Both the position numbers and the translations under genes were made by a program. The notes below the pieces were generated by a model. That model had not been told where the DNA came from and did no database searches. It was given only the letters and a program-made list of their open reading frames with translations. Shown here one piece after another: positions 24,445 to 28,381 of a stretch of 28,381 bases of DNA. The DNA is taken from assembly GCA_002346435.1 (NCBI GenBank), contig DDZT01000012.1, forward strand, positions 780 to 29,160. Reading direction: 5' to 3'. Every line of letters starts with the position of its first letter. Position 1 is the first letter of the stretch. This DNA comes from Anaerolineales bacterium UBA3001. Lineage in GTDB: Bacteria > Chloroflexota > Anaerolineae > Anaerolineales > UBA11657.

Positions 24445-25760
24445 CGAGTAAAGACCGATTAAAATCAGAAATAATGCAGAAGGTTGCAGAATACTATGCG
24501 ATTGAGCATTCGGACCAAGAGTTTATTCCGGGTAAAAGCCGAGTCCAATATGCAGGACGAGTATTTGATGAGCGGGATATGAATATGATGGTTGCTTCAG
24601 TGCTTGACTTTTGGCTTACAGCAGGTCCGTACGCGAAACAGTTTGAGCTAAAACTAGGTAAATTTCTTGGGGTAAGTGAAATTATTCCAGTAAACTCAGG
24701 TTCATCAGCTAATCTGGTAGCTGTTACAGCCTTATGCAGTCGTAAGCGTGGAGAACAACGCCTCGTACCTGGTGATGAAGTAATAGTGCCAGCAACATCA
24801 TTTCCTACTACTGTGGCGCCTCTTGTACAAAACAGACTTACTCCTGTTTTTGTGGATTGTGGAATAGCTGACTACAACTTGGATATCAATCAAGTGCAGG
24901 CTGCAATTTCTTCACGTACCCGCGCTATTATGTTTGCGCATACGCTTGGCAATCCAGCTGACATGGATGCTATTATGCAAATTGTTAATGAACACAACCT
25001 GATATTGATTGAAGATGTGTGTGATGCTTTAGGTTCTACGTATGATGGTCGTATGTTGGGTACCTTCGGTGATATTGCTACGCTTAGTTTTTACCCCGCA
25101 CATCATATTACTTTGGGGGAGGGAGGTGCTGTTTTTACCAGGAGTCATAGTCTGGCTAGAATAGCTCGAAGTGTTCGTGACTGGGGACGGGATTGTTGGT
25201 GTGAATATGAGAATCCTACTGATGGAAAGTGTGGTCGACGATTCGAGCGAGAGATACCCGGTATGACGGGGTATTATGATCATAGATATTATTTTACAGA
25301 GATTGGATATAATCTGAAATTGACTGATCCACAGGCTGCTCTTGGTTTAGCTCAGTTGGAAAAATTACCTGATTTTATTGATTCTAGGAAAAGAAATTTT
25401 ATGCGACTATATGCTGGTTTGGAGCAATGGCAAGACTATCTGATTTTGCCTAGATGGCACAAAAAGTCCGATCCTTCTTGGTTTGCATTTCCCATTACAG
25501 TGCGACAGGACGCTCCATTTGGTCGAAAAGAGATAATTCGTCATTTAGAAGATATGAATATAGAAACTAGGATGTTGTTTGCTGGCAATGTGTTGCGCCA
25601 ACCAGGTTTTGCAGAAATTGACTGCAGGATTATAGGTGAGTTACCAATTTCGGATCATGTAATGCAATCTACATTCTTTGTTGGAGTATATCCTGGTTTG
25701 AATAATAAGCAGATTGATTACATGTTGGATATGTTTTCCAGTTTCATGCAGGCATTGTAA
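24441..25760 (+). CDS. rfbH: CDP-4-keto-6-deoxyglucose 3-dehydrase (RfbH/E1 family, PMP and [2Fe-2S])
   Basis: Removes the C3 hydroxyl of CDP-4-keto-6-deoxyglucose using PMP and an iron-sulfur cluster. It is a DegT-fold protein of 439 residues in which the Schiff-base Lys is replaced by His (SFYPAHHITLGEGGA, His221/His222), the hallmark of the dehydrase against true aminotransferases. The cluster ligands are visible: Cys194, Cys252, Cys254 and Cys264. The spacing X57, X1 is as in Yersinia E1, and X9 replaces the X7 I recall there. The E3 reductase that usually supplies electrons is not in the window. Confidence 0.93.
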   Translation: MTSKDRLKSEIMQKVAEYYAIEHSDQEFIPGKSRVQYAGRVFDERDMNMMVASVLDFWLTAGPYAKQFELKLGKFLGVSEIIPVNSGSSANLVAVTALCSRKRGEQRLVPGDEVIVPATSFPTTVAPLVQNRLTPVFVDCGIADYNLDINQVQAAISSRTRAIMFAHTLGNPADMDAIMQIVNEHNLILIEDVCDALGSTYDGRMLGTFGDIATLSFYPAHHITLGEGGAVFTRSHSLARIARSVRDWGRDCWCEYENPTDGKCGRRFEREIPGMTGYYDHRYYFTEIGYNLKLTDPQAALGLAQLEKLPDFIDSRKRNFMRLYAGLEQWQDYLILPRWHKKSDPSWFAFPITVRQDAPFGRKEIIRHLEDMNIETRMLFAGNVLRQPGFAEIDCRIIGELPISDHVMQSTFFVGVYPGLNNKQIDYMLDMFSSFMQAL

Positions 25761-25762
25761 CA

Positions 25763-26461
25763 TTGAAACTATCAATTATTGTCCCAGTATATAACGAAAG
25801 TTCGACTATATTGGAGATTTTGAAACGTGTGCAGCAGGCTGATATTGGTCCAGATTGGCAGAAACAGATTATAGTTGTTGACAATTGTTCTACTGATGGT
25901 ACTAGAGATTTGTTACTTGATTATAAAGCAGACAATGTTCAAATTATTATGCAACCTGAGAATCGAGGTAAAGGTAATTCAGTGCGTAAAGCTATTCCTT
26001 TGTGTAATGGTGATTACACCATTACACAGGATGCCGACTTAGAATATGATCCAAGAGAGTATGTTAAATTGTTGAAACATGCCATGGTTAACAAACTAGA
26101 TGTCGTTTATGGGTCACGAGTATTAGGTAATAAATACTATCATAACTATAGACTGAATTATTGGGTTGTTCGCTGCTTAACCTATCTCACTAACTTGTTT
26201 TTTGGCGCCAGTTTTACCGATGTAGCTACCAACTACAAATTGATGCGGACAGAATTACTTAAGTCTCTTGAACTTCAATGTTCTGGTTTTGATTTGGATT
26301 TTGAAATTAGCAATAAGTTAGCTCTAATGACTGATAAGATTGATGAAATTTCAATTGATTATGAGCCTCGCACTTATGCAGAAGGAAAAAAAATTGGATT
26401 AATGGATGGTCTTCTTGCTTTATGGACTATTGTGCGGGATCGTCTTAAATCCACTTTTTAG
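25763..26461 (+). CDS. Glycosyltransferase family 2, DPM1-like (copy 1)
   Basis: A GT-A fold enzyme like dolichol/undecaprenyl-phosphate sugar synthases. The 232-residue protein opens LSIIVPVYNESSTI, and has VVDNCSTDGTRD, NRGKGNSVRKAI, the metal and nucleotide motif QDADLEYDP, YGSRVLG and FTDVATNYKLMRTE. No membrane helices follow the catalytic domain. The start is TTG 25763, two bases after the dehydrase stop. Position suggests it transfers a sugar to a polyprenyl phosphate or glycan for the dideoxyhexose product. It is paralogous to the next gene. Confidence 0.9.
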   Translation: MKLSIIVPVYNESSTILEILKRVQQADIGPDWQKQIIVVDNCSTDGTRDLLLDYKADNVQIIMQPENRGKGNSVRKAIPLCNGDYTITQDADLEYDPREYVKLLKHAMVNKLDVVYGSRVLGNKYYHNYRLNYWVVRCLTYLTNLFFGASFTDVATNYKLMRTELLKSLELQCSGFDLDFEISNKLALMTDKIDEISIDYEPRTYAEGKKIGLMDGLLALWTIVRDRLKSTF

Positions 26462-26470
26462 ATTTATAAT

Positions 26471-27184
26471 ATGATTATATCGATTATTGTATGTGCTTTC
26501 AATGAACGTGACACAATTTTAGAGGTTCTTCAAGGTATTCATGATGTAGAGTTTGGCAATGATTGGTCCAAGGAAATTATTGTGGTTGACAATTGCTCTA
26601 CTGATGGTACTCGTGAGATGCTTGAAAAGGGTTCTTGGCCAGATACTAAGATTATATTTAATAATACCAATCTAGGTAAAAGCGCTTCTATTCGCTTAGC
26701 AATTGATGCATTAAGTGGAGATTATGCAGTTATTCAGGATGCGGATTTAGAATATGACCCGAGTTGTTTGCCTAACTTACTAGCAAAAACGCAGACTGAC
26801 AATGCCATAGCTGTACTGGGCTCAAGAATAATTGGTGGCAGACCAAACTATATTTACTATCATGCCTTTTTAGGTGTGCGTTTGCTAACTGCTGTGACCA
26901 ATCTTTTGTATGGAAGTCAGTTGACTGATGTCGCTACAGCTATAAAATTAGTGCGTGTTGATGTGCTTAAATCACTCAATTTAGTTGGAGAGGGTTTTGA
27001 GCTTGATTTTGAACTTGTGGACAAACTATTACTAGCTGGACATCATATTCATGAAGTCCCTTTGAGTTACAATCCACGTACATATGCGCAAGGCAAGAAA
27101 ATACGTACAATTGATGGGTTCCGTGCTTTGCGAGTTATCGTGCGAGATAGACTGGGTTTGTCGTCTCTGTATAAAGCTGGCTAA
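26471..27184 (+). CDS. Glycosyltransferase family 2, DPM1-like (copy 2)
   Basis: A 237-residue paralogue of the preceding gene, matching it along its whole length: ISIIVCAFNERDTI, VVDNCSTDGTRE, NLGKSASIRLAI, QDADLEYDP, LGSRIIGG, LTDVATAIKLVR and a closing NPRTYAQGKKI. Divergence between the copies is large, so the duplication is old and the two probably differ in donor or acceptor. ATG 26471 has no Shine-Dalgarno match; the leader reads TTTATAATATG. Confidence 0.9.
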   Translation: MIISIIVCAFNERDTILEVLQGIHDVEFGNDWSKEIIVVDNCSTDGTREMLEKGSWPDTKIIFNNTNLGKSASIRLAIDALSGDYAVIQDADLEYDPSCLPNLLAKTQTDNAIAVLGSRIIGGRPNYIYYHAFLGVRLLTAVTNLLYGSQLTDVATAIKLVRVDVLKSLNLVGEGFELDFELVDKLLLAGHHIHEVPLSYNPRTYAQGKKIRTIDGFRALRVIVRDRLGLSSLYKAG

Positions 27185-27190
27185 ATTATT

Positions 27191-28144
27191 ATGAATATAG
27201 TATTTTCCGGATCAATAGCGTTTGACCATCTTATGACTTTCCCAGGATATTTCAGGGATTATATAATGTCCGATAACTTGGAATCTTTAAGTTTAAGCTT
27301 TCTTACTGACACTAAGACCGTCCATAGGGGTGGTAACGCACCTAATATAGCCTATAATCATGTACTTTTAGGTGGTAAGGCTACTGTGCTAGGTACAGTA
27401 GGGCAGGACTTCTATGACTACGGGACATGGTTAGACAGTGTTGGTGTTGATACCACCGGTATTGTCGAAATACAAGATGAGTTTACTGCATCTTTTTATG
27501 CAACTACAGACCGTAACAATGCGCAAATTGCCTCTTTTTATCCCGGTGCAATGAGTCATTCATCTAAACTCAATATATCAAAATTGGATTTTAGGCCTGA
27601 TTTAGTGGTGATATCTCCGGATGATCCTCTTGCAATGAGATATCGCGTACAGGAATGTCAGACCATGAAAATTCCATATTTGTATGATCCTAGTCAGCAG
27701 ATTGTTCGATTGGAAAATGATGATCTGTATGAAGGCATAACAAGTGCTTATATGATTGTACTTAATAGTTATGAATTTTCTCTTTTGAAAGATAAAATCA
27801 ACATTGATGAGGCCACAATTGTCGATACAGGAGCTGTGCTTGTGATCACAGATGGGCGTCATGGGTCAGTTATATGGTCAGGTGATGATTGTTTAGAAAT
27901 ACCAATATTTCCTGAGAAAGAGGTATGCGATCCCACCGGAGTGGGAGATGCACTAAGAGGTGGTTTTCTCCGCGCGCATGCTGCAGGTCTGTCATTGGAT
28001 TTGTGTGGAAAGGTTGGAGCTTTGGCAGCTACATATTGTTTGGAACATGTAGGTACTCAAAACCATAGCTATACAATATCACAGTTTGTTGAAAGATTTC
28101 GAACTCATTATGATGATGAAGGTGTACTAGATTTATTAGATTAA
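27191..28144 (+). CDS. adoK: Adenosine kinase, PfkB family (actinobacterial type)
   Basis: Phosphorylates adenosine to AMP. The 317-residue protein resembles Mycobacterium tuberculosis AdoK from memory: GSIAFDHLMTFPG, SLSFL, HRGGNAPNIAY, AQIASFYPGAMS, YDPSQQ and DPTGVGDA (catalytic Asp253). The tight match of SFYPGAMS and DPSQQ sets it apart from ribokinases. The next gene is ahcY, whose reaction releases adenosine, so the pair clears the products of SAM-dependent methylation. ATG 27191 follows the glycosyltransferase stop by 6 bases without a binding site. Confidence 0.85.
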   Translation: MNIVFSGSIAFDHLMTFPGYFRDYIMSDNLESLSLSFLTDTKTVHRGGNAPNIAYNHVLLGGKATVLGTVGQDFYDYGTWLDSVGVDTTGIVEIQDEFTASFYATTDRNNAQIASFYPGAMSHSSKLNISKLDFRPDLVVISPDDPLAMRYRVQECQTMKIPYLYDPSQQIVRLENDDLYEGITSAYMIVLNSYEFSLLKDKINIDEATIVDTGAVLVITDGRHGSVIWSGDDCLEIPIFPEKEVCDPTGVGDALRGGFLRAHAAGLSLDLCGKVGALAATYCLEHVGTQNHSYTISQFVERFRTHYDDEGVLDLLD

Positions 28145-28179
28145 AAGATCTAAACATAGTATCAATGATTGATATAGAA

Positions 28180-28185
28180 TATAAT
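28180..28185 (+). promoter_or_regulatory. Possible -10 element before ahcY
   Basis: TATAAT lies 22 bases before ATG 28208 in the 63-base gap after adoK. No convincing -35 is visible, so it may be chance in AT-rich DNA. There is no room for a known SAH riboswitch in the gap. Confidence 0.3.
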
Positions 28186-28207
28186 TAGACAAAAGGAGTC
28201 TTATAAT

Positions 28208-28381
28208 ATGGAATTTGATGTTAAGAATGCTGATCTTGCTCCTGGCGGTAGACATCGCATTGAGTGGGCTGAACAGGAAATGCCAGTGCTACGACAAATA
28301 CGTGAGAGATTTGCCAAAGAACGGCCTTTGCAAGGAGTTAAAATGTCAGCATGTCTGCATGTAACTTCAGAGACTGCAAAT
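28208..28381 (+). CDS. ahcY: Adenosylhomocysteinase, N-terminal fragment at window edge
   Basis: Hydrolyses S-adenosylhomocysteine to adenosine and homocysteine with bound NAD. Only 58 codons are seen, but they match the family start: VKNADLAPGGRHRIEWAEQE, MPVLRQIRERF and CLHVTSETAN, where the HVT segment is part of the substrate site. AAGGAG precedes ATG 28208 by about 10 bases. The remaining 360-odd residues would lie beyond the window. Confidence 0.92.
   Translation, partial: MEFDVKNADLAPGGRHRIEWAEQEMPVLRQIRERFAKERPLQGVKMSACLHVTSETAN

Noticed and set aside
24441..25760. PLP sugar aminotransferase (DegT/DnrJ type)
   Set aside because: The Schiff-base Lys is replaced by His and four cluster Cys are present, which indicates the 3-dehydrase.
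28145..28207. SAH riboswitch before ahcY
   Set aside because: The gap is only 63 bases and AT-rich, with no GC-rich pseudoknot.

Overview
The window is an AT-rich chromosomal stretch (roughly 40% GC by eye) with tightly packed housekeeping genes, many TTG/GTG starts and short gene overlaps. The gene mix (TatA, an FtsH with a Pro-rich tail, an EtfBA pair, a PgpH-type 7TM-HD protein, an actinobacterial-type adenosine kinase beside AhcY, a TPR-SLT transglycosylase) fits a free-living bacterium. A Chloroflexota lineage (Dehalococcoidia/SAR202-like) is my best guess, but it rests on gene character and order only. I see no phage, IS, CRISPR, tRNA or rRNA.

Layout. 1-1538 (minus) is glmS without its C-terminus. 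Its 5' leader (1539-1898) holds a glmS ribozyme, the self-cleaving RNA that senses glucosamine-6-phosphate. The ribozyme carries two extra hairpins between P2a and P2b, an expanded P3-P4 linker with nine C, and an 8-nt complement to the very 5' end of the transcript. This is the most notable signal in the window. 1974-5003 (minus) is a tight run tatA-scpB-rluB-cmk-plsC. 5114-6190 (minus) is a PHP phosphoesterase, divergent from a membrane-anchored SH3 protein and a DUF971 protein (6339-7220, plus). 7231-11422 (minus) is pgpH-ybeY-pepA, preceded by a HIT protein gene (11564-11905). 12048-13825 (plus) is etfB-etfA, convergent with ftsH and a membrane Ser/Thr kinase (13854-16999, minus). secG and an orphan family-5 solute-binding protein follow on plus (17156-19208), and a lipoprotein TPR lytic transglycosylase on minus (19205-21670).

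21769-27184 (plus) is a sugar operon: a cytidylyltransferase-like enzyme, a CDP-glucose 4,6-dehydratase-like enzyme, an SDR, an RfbH-type 3-dehydrase, and two tandem DPM1-like glycosyltransferases. Together they point to a CDP-3,6-dideoxyhexose and its delivery to a lipid carrier or glycan. adoK and the start of ahcY (27191-28381) follow and form a methyl-cycle recycling pair.

GlmS (UDP-GlcNAc precursor supply), the transglycosylase and the sugar operon all concern the cell envelope. The regulatory DNA is rich: the ribozyme, a 9-bp inverted repeat around the ftsH promoter, a (GA)n tract inside the probable etf promoter, and terminator-like hairpins jammed against two start codons.
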